From Ecdyonurus torrentis (lineage: Eukaryota > Arthropoda > Insecta > Ephemeroptera > Heptageniidae): a stretch of 64,000 bases of DNA. The notes under the pieces are model-generated. The model was given only the letters and a program-made list of their open reading frames with translations. It ran no database searches and was not told where the DNA came from. The DNA lies in NCBI GenBank assembly GCA_949318235.1, contig OX439133.1, positions 31,032,129 to 31,096,128 on the forward strand, written 5' to 3'. Shown piece after piece: positions 1 through 11,205 of this stretch. A program made the position numbers and the translations under genes. Position 1 is the stretch's first letter; the number at the start of each line of letters is the position of its first letter.

Positions 1-135
1 ATTGATAATTATGTATAAGAAATTGATGTATGTAAAATAAAAATATTTTTAACCATTTCCATGACTTATATACATAAAAAATATAAATATCAAAGAAAAA
101 CAAAATAGTTTGTTTATTATAATATCTTTTCTAAC

Positions 136-512
136 TTAAAGGGGTAGGGGACCGACGTCCGCCATTAGACTCAAACTTTTCTCGTCAAAAAAATCTGAAA
201 TTTTGCACAATGATACTTCAGCTTCAGACAATTTCAAATATATAAAAATTGGGGGGGGGGGGGGGGGTCACCTAGCAAATTAATTTTATATTACATTTTG
301 AATTTTTAAGCCCATTAGGCCCAATATTAATTTCAATAATTTTTTTCTTTTTTTTTGGGATGGTCAAACATCATAAAATTTTTATCACGGCTAGGTGTAA
401 CCCTTAGCTACACAATGATACCAAATTTAGACCCCCCCCCCCCCCAAAAAAAAAAAAAAAAAAAAAAAACTTCTAGTTTTTGAGATATAAGGTCAGTACC
501 CTACTCCCTTAA
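136..512 (+). mobile_element. Family B MITE, copy B1
   Basis: Short non-coding element bounded by TTAA at 136-139 and 509-512. Its ends are inverted copies of a motif like TTAAGGGAGTAGGGGACC. The interior (GCCATTAGACTC, TTTTGCACAATGATACTTC, CACGGCTAGGTG) recurs at 1496, 7855, 8453, 12793 and 62884. TTAA flanks suggest a piggyBac-type, TTAA-specific transposase acting in trans; none is encoded here. This copy has a poly-G run near 251-267 and poly-C/poly-A near 434-469 that the other copies mostly lack. Confidence 0.8.
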
Positions 513-514
513 TA

Positions 515-819
515 TAGACCGGTTGCACCCATATTTAAGACCCACCATTTTGTTGGTCAGGAATACATTGGCCAGCATAGGAGAAACATCATTTTTTTTA
601 ATAGCAAAAGAATAAAGCATCAAACTTCAAACCATTTACCTCAATCAAAGCCTTATTTCTAGCTCCTAATAAGGTCCAAAAATATGAGAAAAATTCTTTC
701 AAGTTGAAATAAACTTTTTTTATGTTAAAAATTAGGAGAAATATTGTTTCCCCTATGCTGGACAATGCATTAGGCACCACAAACATGGCGACAAAGCGCA
801 AGAATGTGCAAGGGGTCTA
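515..819 (+). mobile_element. Family I MITE, copy I1
   Basis: Ends are inverted: TAGACCGGTTG at the left and CAAGGGGTCTA at the right, with TA just outside on the left. The second copy at 44368-44616 shares the interior (CATTTTGTTGGTCAGGAATACA, split here as CATTTTGTTGG and TCAGGAATACA; CTATGCTGGACAAT; AGGCACCACAAACATGGC). Non-coding; the reading frame on the minus strand is incidental. It abuts B1. Confidence 0.7.
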
Positions 820-1495
820 TTCAAACACTTTTGAACAGTACGTGATGTGTTCGAACTTGCGAAAAGTTCAAAATGTTCGTGTTTGAAAGAATTTTAAGTA
901 TTCGTGATCGCTGATCGGTTTGAGTTTGTCTAAAATAGTGTTCGACCCCAACACTGGCATTCTGTAGGTACTCACTATACATTTTTCTTCTGTAAACCTT
1001 TGTTTTCCAAGTAAACAGAATGCTTATTTTATTCCAATATTATTTTAAAATCATATCACACTTTTAAATATCGGAATATATATAATGTCAGTTGAATTTA
1101 ATTTTGGTCCACCTAAGTTCGTACCTCTAGAGCTCATAATTTGTGATAGGTATTCTAATAATTTTAAATTCCGAATATCTCATATTTCCATTTAATTCAT
1201 AGAGTTAATGATTAAAGTACCATTGTCAATTTTAACAATGCATTTGTATAAATTATCTAACTTTAAATTTGTATGAAATGATTTAAAATTTATAAATCTT
1301 TTTTTAAAACATATAAAAACAAAATATTAATAACTAGTTTTATTTATTTTAATTTCTTGTTAACAAAAATATATTTTTATTTATTATAAATATTTTAAAA
1401 TTTTTATTATTATTGTTAGTTTTTTCAAATACTTTTAATAAAATAATAGACAATCAATACCATAACAAAAAAATATATAATTATGTTAGTTCTTA
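820..1495. other. No recognisable feature
   Basis: A+T-rich DNA. 821-960 contains repeated TTCGTGTTTG/GTTCG-type words but no element ends or coding signal that I can support. Confidence 0.6.
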
Positions 1496-1829
1496 TCAAA
1501 GGAGTAGGGTTCCAACCTCGGCCATTAGATCAAAATTTTATCGTCAAAATATATCTGATATTTTGCACAATGATACTTCAGCTTGAGATAATTTCAAATA
1601 TATAAACATTTTGCGGGGTCACTGAGCAAATTATTTTTATATTATTATTTTTTTTTTAATTTTTGAGACCTTAAGGCCAATGATAATTCCAATGTTTTTT
1701 CTTTTTTTCGGGACGGTCAAACATCTTGCAATTTTTATCAAGGCTAGGTGTGACCCTTAAAGACATCAATTATAGACCCAAAACACGTTCTAATTTTTTA
1801 GATATAACGTTGGTACCCTACTCCCTTAA
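1496..1829 (+). mobile_element. Family B MITE, copy B2
   Basis: Second B copy, same orientation as B1. The left TTAA is mutated (TCAAAGGAGTAGGG); the right end CTACTCCCTTAA is intact. The interior motifs GCCATTAGA, TTTTGCACAATGATACTTC and GGCTAGGTGTGACCC match B1. Confidence 0.75.
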
Positions 1830-3021
1830 TATAATTTTAAAATATTTCGGCATCAGTTAAATCGCTGATTATGCGGATCTTATTACAGATTAAAAATAAT
1901 TTACTTTTGATTCATTACAACATATCGCATTTTAATAATTCTCTATTGGAATTGGAATTTTACAGTACCAGAAATTACATTATTAATGTATACATACTTA
2001 AAGTAGATAGAACGATTTTCGTGTTATACTTAAACAATGCCCATTTGGTACCTTGTTATTCTTTGCCAGTGTGCGGATCTATAGGAAGAATAAAAAAGGC
2101 CTGTCCTTCGAAACGATTAACCCGTTTTTAGCCTCAAACTTCGAATTAATTCTCATAAGGCGTGGGTTAAAAAACGGCAACGACCATGTTTTTACAACTT
2201 TCGATGCTCATAAGTTTTGGGAGCTGTACATATTGTTTCTGAAAAACTGAAACTTAAGCTCTTCGATAATTTTAAAATTTATTAAGACAATAAAAAGTTG
2301 CTGTTCTACGAAAACACTTCTTCCAATTTTAAGTTTAAAAGTCACTATTATCTTCAAAAATTAAGTCGTTGGGATTTGAATTTGGTTCGCGACATAACTT
2401 CCGGTTTCTGAAAATCTTCGTCAAAATGTTCGTGCGTGTTCGTATTAAATCGCTTTGTTTACATTGTTTTGCATTATGCAATAAAAAACTTTATATTGTA
2501 TACGTAAATGAGAAAATTAAAAAAAGTGTAATAGTAACAAAATAAACCATTAATAATAGCTGGAAGTAGTAGAATACGCGAAAGTTAGAAATATCATATG
2601 ACAATATTGCGAAGTGAAAAAAACAAAAGACGATCGAAAATCGAAAACATGGCTGATGTTAGCAAATTCGGAAAAATTCATCATTTTTGTATTTAACTTG
2701 CAGATTTCACATTCTAAGTCTTATTTAGTAATTATTTGTTAAGTTTATGTAATTGCTGAAACACTAAGACAACACTTTTAGGGGTTTGTGACTGCACAAA
2801 AGTAAGATATATTATTCCAAACAACAAACATTTGTCATGAGCGGCAAAAATGCCTAGATTTCGATGTATCGGGGATTTCGATATATTCAGAAATCGTTAT
2901 ATCCACTTTAAATGGAATAATGGAAATGATAAATTATATAAATAAATAAATATATTTTATATAATTAAATTTTGAATTTTGTTTATAATTTTTATTATTA
3001 CTTTTACTATCAATAAAATAT
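1830..3021. other. No recognisable feature
   Basis: Slightly less A+T-rich at 2040-2470, with two short overlapping open frames (1871-2131 and 2053-2250) that match no family I know and lack support as exons. The remainder is simple A+T-rich sequence. Confidence 0.5.
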
Positions 3022-3060
3022 TTAAAGACGTAGAACACCTTTGATCAAAAAAGTGCCAAG
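3022..3060 (+). repeat. Family G end fragment
   Basis: TTAAAGACGTAGAACACCTT followed by AAAAAGTGCC matches the terminus of the foldback family G at 55081 and 60385. Only one end is present. Confidence 0.5.
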
Positions 3061-3116
3061 CTGAATAAACAATAAAAAAAGTTAGAGCTTTAAACTGGTT
3101 TATTTTCACTATAGTG

Positions 3117-3567
<451 letters not shown>

Positions 3568-4040
3568 GTATTTTAACTGAACACAATAACTATCTCGTTT
3601 AGAGAGTCTCCATATTAACATTAGACATTCCTTGGTATTCATCAAACAAAAAATATTGGTATTCATGGTGTCAAACAAAAAATATACGTATCAAATGCAC
3701 TCTCAATATTTTTATTTAAACATTTTGTTAATGAATTATTTTTTCATTGCAACTTCAAAGCAAAATATAAGCTTTGATTTTTGAATGAGCAAAATTAAAA
3801 TGTAAAAAATGTAACACTTTGAAAGTTTCAAATAAAACTCATAAAAAACAAAATAATAATATTAACAATAAAAGCACTTTTTCCCCCTTTGTTACTGCGT
3901 GATTGCAATAGTCGGCTACTTCATAAATCATGATAAATAAATCACAAACACTGACGTGAGGATAAAGTGTAGTAGTTTAGAAACTGGTTCTCACTAAAAA
4001 TATCATACATTGTCTCTAAATATTCATTTTTATTTTTGTA
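3568..4040. other. No recognisable feature
   Basis: A+T-rich DNA with a short direct repeat (ATTCATCAAACAAAAAATAT-like words near 3636 and 3661). No element or gene seen. Confidence 0.55.
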
Positions 4041-4345
4041 TATAGGGTGTATGCATCCATTTTAAAGTCGACGCCATGTTGGATCACCCAATTATATGGG
4101 CTGCATTAGAAAATGACTCAGTCAGTTTGCCAGTTTAAAAATACTAAGCAATATTTTTGAGAGCATTGATATTTTTAAAAAGTTAAATTATAGTATCTCA
4201 AGTATGCAAAGAAAACTAATAATAAAAATGATTTTTCCAAAGAAAATAACCAAAAATGGAGTTTGTTCTATGCTGAGCAATGTTATTCCTTACTTTGTAA
4301 AGTATTGTGTCCAAGTGCATTAAATACGACGTCATGCGGATATAC

Positions 4346-4353
<8 letters not shown>
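4041..4353 (+). mobile_element. Family E MITE, copy E1 (complete)
   Basis: Inverted ends TATAGGGTGTATGC and GGATATACACCCTATA. The interior has GTCGACGCCATGTTGGATCA, GAGAGCATTGAT, TCAAGTATGCAAAG, CTATGCTGAGCAATGTTATT and ACGTCATGCG. The same motifs recur at 27169, 32808, 41894, 55656 and 56154. Non-coding, with TA-type flanks. The right two thirds are repeated exactly at 6664-6877 on the far side of the Penelope-like element. Confidence 0.8.

Positions 4354-4436
<83 letters not shown>
4351..4436. repeat. (AT)n microsatellite at the E1 edge
   Basis: Uninterrupted AT run starting in the CCCTATA end of E1 and stopping at the left end of the Penelope-like inverted repeat. Confidence 0.95.
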
Positions 4437-4439
<3 letters not shown>

Positions 4440-4606
4440 AAAAATTTCATTTTTGTCTTACCTTCTGTAAAACAACTGGGCTTTCACTCGCTGCTTAATT
4501 TGATGATAAAAATAACACACAACACCAAAACTTGTCACTATATAAATTAATAAAATACTCAATTCACAGTTTTTAAAAATCTATATACATAGCTATGTTA
4601 TATTCA

Positions 4607-4682
4607 CACACAATTGTAACGTTTTCGAGGGCGTATATAAAACTATATACTTGTCTGCCTCTCTTCATCAGCTTACTGACTC
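4607..4682 (-). ncRNA. Hammerhead-like motif, reversed copy
   Basis: Exact reverse complement of the motif at 6405-6480, carried on the inverted arm. See that entry for the core elements and the doubts. Confidence 0.35.
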
Positions 4683-5364
4683 TTGCTCACGAGGCGAGCC
4701 GACCTCCGCAATGGGGGGTGTGGCTCGTTCTCGTCAGGTGGTTTATTATTATTTACATTTTCACCTGTACGGTCACGTGGTACACTTTTCTTAAAAGAAT
4801 CTATGAGTGGAATCCAAATAGGTGGTAATTCAAAACTGGGCTGACTGATTGTTTCATTTTTTCTTCTTGCCATTTCTATTGATTCTAATATTTTTCTTTT
4901 TTTATAGTGACTCTCTCTTCCTATTACTTTTGTTTTTTCCCATAGAATTTGATGATTACTTTCCAGCGCATGATCTACTAGTTTTGAATATCCTGTATCT
5001 CTTTTTTCTATTTTTTGCCTGTGTTCATTCACCCTGATCTCTAATGGTCGACCTGTTTCTCCGATATATTCTTTCTCACAAACACAGGGAATAGAATATA
5101 CTACATCTTTATTCATATTTTTCTTCATGTCTGGTTTTGTACGTGCTAAACTTGATTTTAATGTTTCTTTTGAAGAACAAACAATACGAAGATTGACTCC
5201 TTTACCTATACGTTGTATTTTTTCACTCAAACCTTGTATATAGGGGATGCAGATAGTTGCGTCTGGTTTCTTTTCTTCTGTTTTGTTTTTTTCTGTGCGG
5301 TTTTTATTTTTTATTTTAGCAACAACATGTAATGGATAGTCATTTTCTCTTAAAATCTCTTCTA
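4673..5364 (-). pseudogene. Penelope-like C-terminal fragment (GIY-YIG), inverted arm
   Basis: Open frame on the minus strand with the same protein as the last 228 or so residues of the plus-strand copy, beginning at EEILRENDYP and ending ARLVSKSQ. It contains the GIY-YIG signature (VVYSIPC...EYIGETGR) but no RT. It is the antisense arm of the same element rather than a second gene. The first few residues of the open frame come from sequence beyond the arm. It has no promoter or start of its own and is probably never translated. Confidence 0.85.
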
Positions 5365-6414
5365 AAACCAAAGCCAGTGGTATATAAAAGATACGTGGAC
5401 GATACTTTCATAGTATGGCCACAAAATGAGTCCCCAGTTGAATCGTTCTTAGAACATATGAATAATCAGGCAGAGACAATAAAATTCACGATTGAGTATG
5501 AAAAAGAAGGTGAATTGCCGTTCCTAGATGTACGTGTAAAAAGATCTAAAGAAAACAAAATTACAACTTCAGTCTATAGAAAAGTGACAGACAGTGGAAG
5601 ATATCTGAATTTTAACTCAAATCATCCACACTCAACAAAAACAGGTATAGCAGCTACATTGTTACATAGGGCAAAAACGCACTGCAATGATAACAACGTA
5701 AGAAATGAAGAAATTAATAAAATAGAAGAGATTTTAAGAGAAAATGACTATCCATTACATGTTGTTGCTAAAATAAAAAATAAAAACCGCACAGAAAAAA
5801 ACAAAACAGAAGAAAAGAAACCAGACGCAACTATCTGCATCCCCTATATACAAGGTTTGAGTGAAAAAATACAACGTATAGGTAAAGGAGTCAATCTTCG
5901 TATTGTTTGTTCTTCAAAAGAAACATTAAAATCAAGTTTAGCACGTACAAAACCAGACATGAAGAAAAATATGAATAAAGATGTAGTATATTCTATTCCC
6001 TGTGTTTGTGAGAAAGAATATATCGGAGAAACAGGTCGACCATTAGAGATCAGGGTGAATGAACACAGGCAAAAAATAGAAAAAAGAGATACAGGATATT
6101 CAAAACTAGTAGATCATGCGCTGGAAAGTAATCATCAAATTCTATGGGAAAAAACAAAAGTAATAGGAAGAGAGAGTCACTATAAAAAAAGAAAAATATT
6201 AGAATCAATAGAAATGGCAAGAAGAAAAAATGAAACAATCAGTCAGCCCAGTTTTGAATTACCACCTATTTGGATTCCACTCATAGATTCTTTTAAGAAA
6301 AGTGTACCACGTGACCGTACAGGTGAAAATGTAAATAATAATAAACCACCTGACGAGAACGAGCCACACCCCCCATTGCGGAGGTCGGCTCGCCTCGTGA
6401 GCAAGAGTCAGTAA
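5332..6414 (+). CDS. Penelope-like RT/GIY-YIG polyprotein, 5'-truncated
   Basis: Open frame of 360 codons. Residues 1-11 derive from the antisense arm; true element sequence starts at K12 (base 5365). The RT is cut just before its catalytic motif: KRYVDDTF (YVDD at 21-24), then LPFLDV (62-67) and the thumb-region SVYRKVTDSGRYLNFNSNHP (80-99), typical of Penelope-like RTs. A lysine-rich linker (about 147-173) follows. The GIY-YIG endonuclease spans about 216-305, with VVYSIPC (218-224), EYIGETGR (229-236), R241, EH (244-245) and a candidate catalytic E301. The tail is proline- and arginine-rich. RT motifs N-terminal to YVDD are missing, so an active enzyme is not expected. The stop TAA lies one base before a hammerhead-like core. 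Flanks and arms indicate a recent 5'-truncated retrotransposition. Confident as to family; function is inferred from the family. Confidence 0.9.
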   Translation: MDSHFLLKSLLKPKPVVYKRYVDDTFIVWPQNESPVESFLEHMNNQAETIKFTIEYEKEGELPFLDVRVKRSKENKITTSVYRKVTDSGRYLNFNSNHPHSTKTGIAATLLHRAKTHCNDNNVRNEEINKIEEILRENDYPLHVVAKIKNKNRTEKNKTEEKKPDATICIPYIQGLSEKIQRIGKGVNLRIVCSSKETLKSSLARTKPDMKKNMNKDVVYSIPCVCEKEYIGETGRPLEIRVNEHRQKIEKRDTGYSKLVDHALESNHQILWEKTKVIGRESHYKKRKILESIEMARRKNETISQPSFELPPIWIPLIDSFKKSVPRDRTGENVNNNKPPDENEPHPPLRRSARLVSKSQ

Positions 6415-6480
6415 GCTGATGAAGAGAGGCAGACAAGTATATAGTTTTATATACGCCCTCGAAAACGTTACAATTGTGTG
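6405..6480 (+). ncRNA. Hammerhead ribozyme-like motif of the Penelope-like element
   Basis: CTGATGA at 6416-6422 is followed by a long hairpin: GAGAGGC (6424-6430) pairs with GCCCTC (6455-6460) with one bulged A, and GTATATA (6437-6443) pairs with TATATAC around GTTT. It closes exactly into GAAA at 6461-6464. AACGTTA follows and could make a minimal two-pair stem III with a TTA cleavage triplet. This matches the hammerhead order C3-A9, stem II, G12-A14. Hammerheads are known in Penelope-like elements. Stem I is weak by eye, so activity is uncertain. Confidence 0.45.
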
Positions 6481-6663
6481 TGAATATAACATAGCTATGT
6501 ATATAGATTTTTAAAAACTGTGAATTGAGTATTTTATTAATTTATATAGTGACAAGTTTTGGTGTTGTGTGTTATTTTTATCATCAAATTAAGCAGCGAG
6601 TGAAAGCCCAGTTGTTTTACAGAAGGTAAGACAAAAATGAAATTTTTATCATCATGTCACCTC

Positions 6664-6869
6664 AATACTAAGCAATATTTTTGAGAGCATTGATATTTTT
6701 AAAAAGTTAAATTATAGTATCTCAAGTATGCAAAGAAAACTAATAATAAAAATGATTTTTCCAAAGAAAATAACCAAAAATGGAGTTTGTTCTATGCTGA
6801 GCAATGTTATTCCTTACTTTGTAAAGTATTGTGTCCAAGTGCATTAAATACGACGTCATGCGGATATAC

Positions 6870-6877
<8 letters not shown>
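6664..6877 (+). repeat. Duplicated part of E1 (long flanking duplication)
   Basis: Matches 4140-4353 base for base as far as I can read (constant offset 2524, no indel), then continues into its own AT run. It begins inside E, so it is not an independent complete MITE. Confidence 0.85.

Positions 6878-6910
<33 letters not shown>
6875..6910. repeat. (AT)n microsatellite
   Basis: Shorter counterpart of the AT run at 4351-4436, at the same position relative to E sequence. Confidence 0.9.
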
Positions 6911-6916
<6 letters not shown>

Positions 6917-7854
6917 TTACAGCATAAAGTACATGAAAATAATAATATAAAATATCCATACTAGAAATCAAGTATTTTAAATGAGTCACGTCAGTGAATA
7001 TATGAACATCAAGTTCATTTAGGTACTGTACTGCGTCTAATTTGATCAAGATACCATAAAATTAAGATTTTGTTTAAAGCACATTTTTAGAAAGAGTATT
7101 ACTATTAAATTCTATTGAAGTCAGTCTATAGTTATCACACTCTATTAAATAAATAAATGTAATTTTCAAAAGCAATGTGAACGGAACGGCTCCATTTGTT
7201 TACATTGTTCCAGCTTTGTGACGCGCGTTGACGTGTGTCAAATTTATACGCGTCATGTGAACAATACTTTATGTGTAAATAATTGTTTTCAAATAGCTGC
7301 GGAACACTGCGGAATAAGATTAATATAAGATTATTATTACATTACCTACTTGCATAATGTTTAGAAATTATTCACCACTTTCAATTAAGATGGGAGTTTA
7401 GTAATTCTTATTATAGAACAAACTATCAATTTATGTAAATAGTTACATATTTTGATTGTCTGCATTACCTTTTTGAATTACAGTTTCCTATTACCTTCAT
7501 AGTTCAATCTTAGATTGTTTATTTTATAAATATTTTTATTAAAAATAATAATATTATAAAATTAAATTTATATTTTTAAATGATTTTAATAGTAAAATTT
7601 TATACAATTAAATATCATAATTTTTTTTTTAAATTAATTTAAATTTTGCAAATTGCTCTAAAATAAGTCTATTTAAAGTAAAATAATATATCCAATTACC
7701 GTTTATATTCTATTACAATTTTTAGGATGGTAAACCATTATATATATACATTATTATAATAATTAAAATGGGTTCTTATGGGAGTATGATTCGAAAATAA
7801 AAATGCATTAATTAACTTCTTTTTTTTTCTTACAGATTTGTAGTTGTCTTTTTC
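6911..7854. other. No recognisable feature
   Basis: A+T-rich apart from a less A+T-rich patch at 7180-7320 (words such as GACGCGCGTTGACGTG). No open frame or element ends supported. Confidence 0.55.
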
Positions 7855-8194
7855 TTAAGGGAGTAGGGGACCGACGTCGGCCATTAGACTCAAACTTTTA
7901 TCGGCAAAAAAATCTGAAATTTTGCACAATGATACTTCTGCTTAAGACAATTTCAAATATATAAAATTTTTGGGGGGTCACCGTGCAAATTAATTTTATA
8001 TGATTTTTTGAAATTTTAAGGCCATAAGGCATAATGTTAATTTCAATAATTTTTTTCTTTTTTTTTTGGACGGTGACACATATTGAAATTTTTATCACGG
8101 CTAGGTGTGACCCTTAGCTACACAATGATACCAAATTTAGACCCAAAACACGAGCTAGTTTTTAAGATATAAGGTCGGTCCCCTACTGCCTTAA
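7855..8194 (+). mobile_element. Family B MITE, copy B3
   Basis: 340 bp from TTAA to TTAA; ends TTAAGGGAGTAGGGGACC and GGTCCCCTACTGCCTTAA. It has the full set of B interior motifs and is probably close to the family consensus. Confidence 0.85.
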
Positions 8195-8452
8195 TTGTAT
8201 ATGTATTTTCTCAATGAGAAATACAAAAGTAATTAAATAATAAAATAAATTATTGAAGTCAGGGGATTTTGTTACAAAATTCTGAAAACGAGTATTATCC
8301 TGAAATGATTAATGTGTTAAATATTAAGGTACTTTTTAAAGTTAAAATACAACTCCATGCTCGGTCAATAATTTATGTATGCATGCATACTTATACAAAA
8401 GTTACTGACCGTGACGTCAAATCACAACTATCCAAAAATTCTTAATAATACT

Positions 8453-8792
8453 TTAAGGGAGTAGGGGACCGACCTTATATCTCAAACACTAGAAGTGTTT
8501 TGGGTCTAAATTTGGTGTCATTGTGTAGCTAAGGGTCACACCTAGCCGTGATAAAAATTTCATGATGTTTGACCGTCCCGAAAAAAAGAAACAAAATATT
8601 GAAATTAACATAGGGCCTGATTGGCTTAAAATTTCAAAAAATCCAAAAAATTATTTGCACGGTGACCCCCTAAAATTTTTATATATTTGGAATTGTTTCA
8701 AGCTGAAGTATCATTGTGCAAAAAATCAGATTTTTTTTTGACGAGAAAAGTTTGAGTCTAATGGCTGACGTCGGTATACCCTACTTCCTTAA
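8453..8792 (-). mobile_element. Family B MITE, copy B4
   Basis: Reverse-oriented B copy, 340 bp, the same length as B3. It begins TTAAGGGAGTAGGGGACC and ends CTACTTCCTTAA. The right TTAA is also the left boundary of J2. Confidence 0.85.
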
Positions 8793-9141
8793 GACATTAG
8801 GACATGATTAAAAAACATGTGTTTTTAATGATGAAGCACAAAATGAGATCTCAAAAACCGATGACAATTTTTACTGGAATTTAAATATGGCCCAACAAGA
8901 CAGCGTGAAAATACTGTAAAGTTTGTTGACTTCAGCTCAGACACAGACAAAAAATTAATATAGAAATGTTTTGCAGTTTACATAAATCGAAAAAAAAAAA
9001 ATCTTTCATCATTGCTATGGAGTTAGACCAAGTAATAATACTAGCAATTATCTTTATTAAGGCGCATACATGTTATTTAAGTGTCCCATCATTTTGTTTA
9101 ATAAAAAATGCTTAAATGATTTCTTCTGGTCTTTTACTTTA
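8792..9141 (+). mobile_element. Family J MITE, copy J2
   Basis: Diverged J copy: GACATTAGGACATG at the left, AAAATGAGATCTC, GCGTGAAAATACTG, CATAAATCGA, ATTGCTATGG, then TGGTCTTTTACTTTA at the right. Starts directly at the TTAA of B4. Confidence 0.6.
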
Positions 9142-9195
9142 TGAACTCAAAACTTACAAAATCATACATTAATCGATTCAGAATGATCTCCGTTT

Positions 9196-9360
9196 GCACA
9201 CGGAAAGTATGAATTACGTAATTTACGCTTTATTTATGTCATTATGGCATAAATTATGCTAAATTAGAACTACATAAATAACTATGCCGTACAACATAAT
9301 ATTTATTTATGTTATTTTAACATAGTTATTGTGAAGTATATGTATATCTATATTTATGTT
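9196..9360 (+). repeat. Family K A+T-rich inverted-repeat relic
   Basis: Starts CACACGGAAAGTATGAATTA, followed by a TACGTAATTTACG word and dense ATAAATTATGCTA-type palindromes. Similar sequence with CGGAAA/TTTCCG ends and ACGTAATTATGCT words recurs at 22388, 26904, 27616, 29287 and 34345. Boundaries uncertain. Confidence 0.5.
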
Positions 9361-10510
9361 GTACCAGAAAAAATCAGGGATCCGAACCCGTCACAAAAAT
9401 TTTCGGGTACACGGACTCGGGTCCCGGACTCATGATTTTTATTTAAAAAAAAATTGTGGTAAAAATGTGCTATAGCATATTATTAATTTATGTATTTACA
9501 TTTTCCGGGCATGCAATAAAAAAATAGATTCTCATTTTTTCAAAAATTTCATATATAACCTCAAGGCAAAATAAGAATAATAAAATCATTAATAATCGCT
9601 ATATTATATTAAAATTATAAAATTAATTATTAAAATATTCAATACAATGTAAAATTATATAAAGAAATTCAATAAGGTATGCATAGTAATAAATTTTATA
9701 TAGTATAACATTACATTACACGTCTATATTACATGCTATGGTAAAATTTGTGTGGTCAGATTTTGTGGTTTTCACTTTTATCACTGAATTCATGTATAGG
9801 AGAGAAAGGTTCTCTATAATATAAGGGACAGCGAGGGAGGATAATATAGGAGATGAAATTTATCCCTTGAAATCCTTCCGCAATGCAGTTGCAACTATAC
9901 ATATATATAGTCAAAGTCACAAGTATAGAATAGTACGTAGTGTTCATGATGTTATAAAGTGGAAGTCACATCATTATTATTATATTTTAAATTAGTGGAT
10001 TTTTTGTATTAAAATACTAATTAAGATTAAAATTCCAAGAAAACTTTTCATGTTATTCACGTAAATTTTCATTTCTCATATGGTTTATTTGCAGAAAAAG
10101 AATAATTTATATTTGTTTATTATTATTATTATTATTGCACTCGTATTTTAAAATAATTATAAAATATTTTTATGTTGGAAAATAATGCATTTCAATTTAT
10201 ATATATATATATTTTTAAATTTAATATGACGATACTTCCGCGGCATTTCGGAGTTACTGAACATTCCGTATGCTCCACGAGTGCAGCAAGTGGAATTTCC
10301 AGATATATTTTGAGTGAAGTATCTACACTTTCCGCCACCGCGGCCGGTGAAGTTACATTGTATTTTATTCTACATTAATTAATTAAATAACAGTTTATAT
10401 CTCATAAATAAGCTTTCATTGCTTTTACTATAATTTAGTTTGACATTTAAAAAATATATTCGTAAAAATAAAGAAAAAAAATAAATATAATAAATAATAT
10501 TAATAATAAT

Positions 10511-10548
<38 letters not shown>

Positions 10549-11142
10549 ATAAGCAACAATACTAGTAACAAAATATAAGCTATTTAACAACCCAATAAAC
10601 TATTTTATCATTTTTTTTTTAAAGAGAGATAATGAGATAATAGAGATGCTAAATAAAACTACATCATATTATTTAACTTTTCAAAAATTTCTTTCTTATC
10701 AATAACATGAATAATTCTTTAAACAAGTTTAAAAATATTGTACCTAATATGCACTATGCATTAAGTATAATAAAAATTAGATTTATGCTGCATAAAATAC
10801 TGGATTTACTTGTATACTTCAAAAGATAAAACACTAAAATTTAATACTACTTAATTTGTAATGAACAATAAAGCTTGCCATAATCCTAAAATAATCTTCT
10901 TTTATTAAACTAAGATAACTTGTGAAAATTAAGTTTGCGTTCAATGGAAAATTTATAACACCTTTTGTTTTAAAAGAAAATAAAATTTTATGAAAAATAA
11001 TTTTCTATCTATTGTTGGAGAAATAAAAAAAAAGTTAAAAAATTTCTGGAAAGAAAATAAGGTTCTTTATTACCATGATATACTTTTTACTCTAGAATTA
11101 AAAGTAATTATTATTAACAGTACATTTATGTATATCATTCCA
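9361..11142. other. No gene recognised; small GC-rich hairpin
   Basis: At 9372-9425 a GC-rich stretch (GGGATCCGAACCCG, then GGACTCGGGTCCCGG) can fold on itself. 10230-10350 is also GC-richer, with a short open frame that matches nothing I know. The rest is A+T-rich with poly-A near 10511-10542. Confidence 0.5.
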
Positions 11143-11205
11143 TGCTGTTATGGCCGAGTGGTGAAGGCAGCTGACTCGTAACTCTGTACTCCTCACCGAG
11201 TATAG
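11143..11205 (+). mobile_element. SINE family S, copy S1, 5' (tRNA-like) part
   Basis: GTTATGGCCGAGTGGTGAAG resembles the A box and D arm of a class II (Ser/Leu-type) tRNA, followed by GCAGCTGACTCGTAACTC as anticodon arm. Copy S3 (21396-21508, minus) shows the uninterrupted head running on to a GGTTCGAGCC B box. In S1 the head is cut after CTCACCGAG by MITE A1 and resumes at 11511. Confidence 0.65.

Larger units (their letters stand above)
4435..6663 (+). mobile_element. Penelope-like element with inverted 3' arm
   Basis: 5'-truncated Penelope-like (EN+) retroelement. The plus-strand copy (5365-6652) encodes the last part of the RT and a GIY-YIG endonuclease. A reversed copy of its 3' 930 bp precedes it: positions 4435-5364 pair with 5723-6652, the paired coordinates summing to 11087 throughout, so there is no indel, and a 358-bp unpaired spacer separates the arms. 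Eleven extra bases (6653-6663) join it to duplicated E sequence. Inverted and rearranged copies are typical of this class. The identical arms imply a recent insertion. Confidence 0.85.

Noticed and set aside
4849..5037. 62- and 77-codon frames antisense to the Penelope-like ORF (also 6050-6238, 6259-6492, 4595-4828)
   Set aside because: Shadows of the GIY-YIG coding region; they repeat only because the arm itself is inverted.
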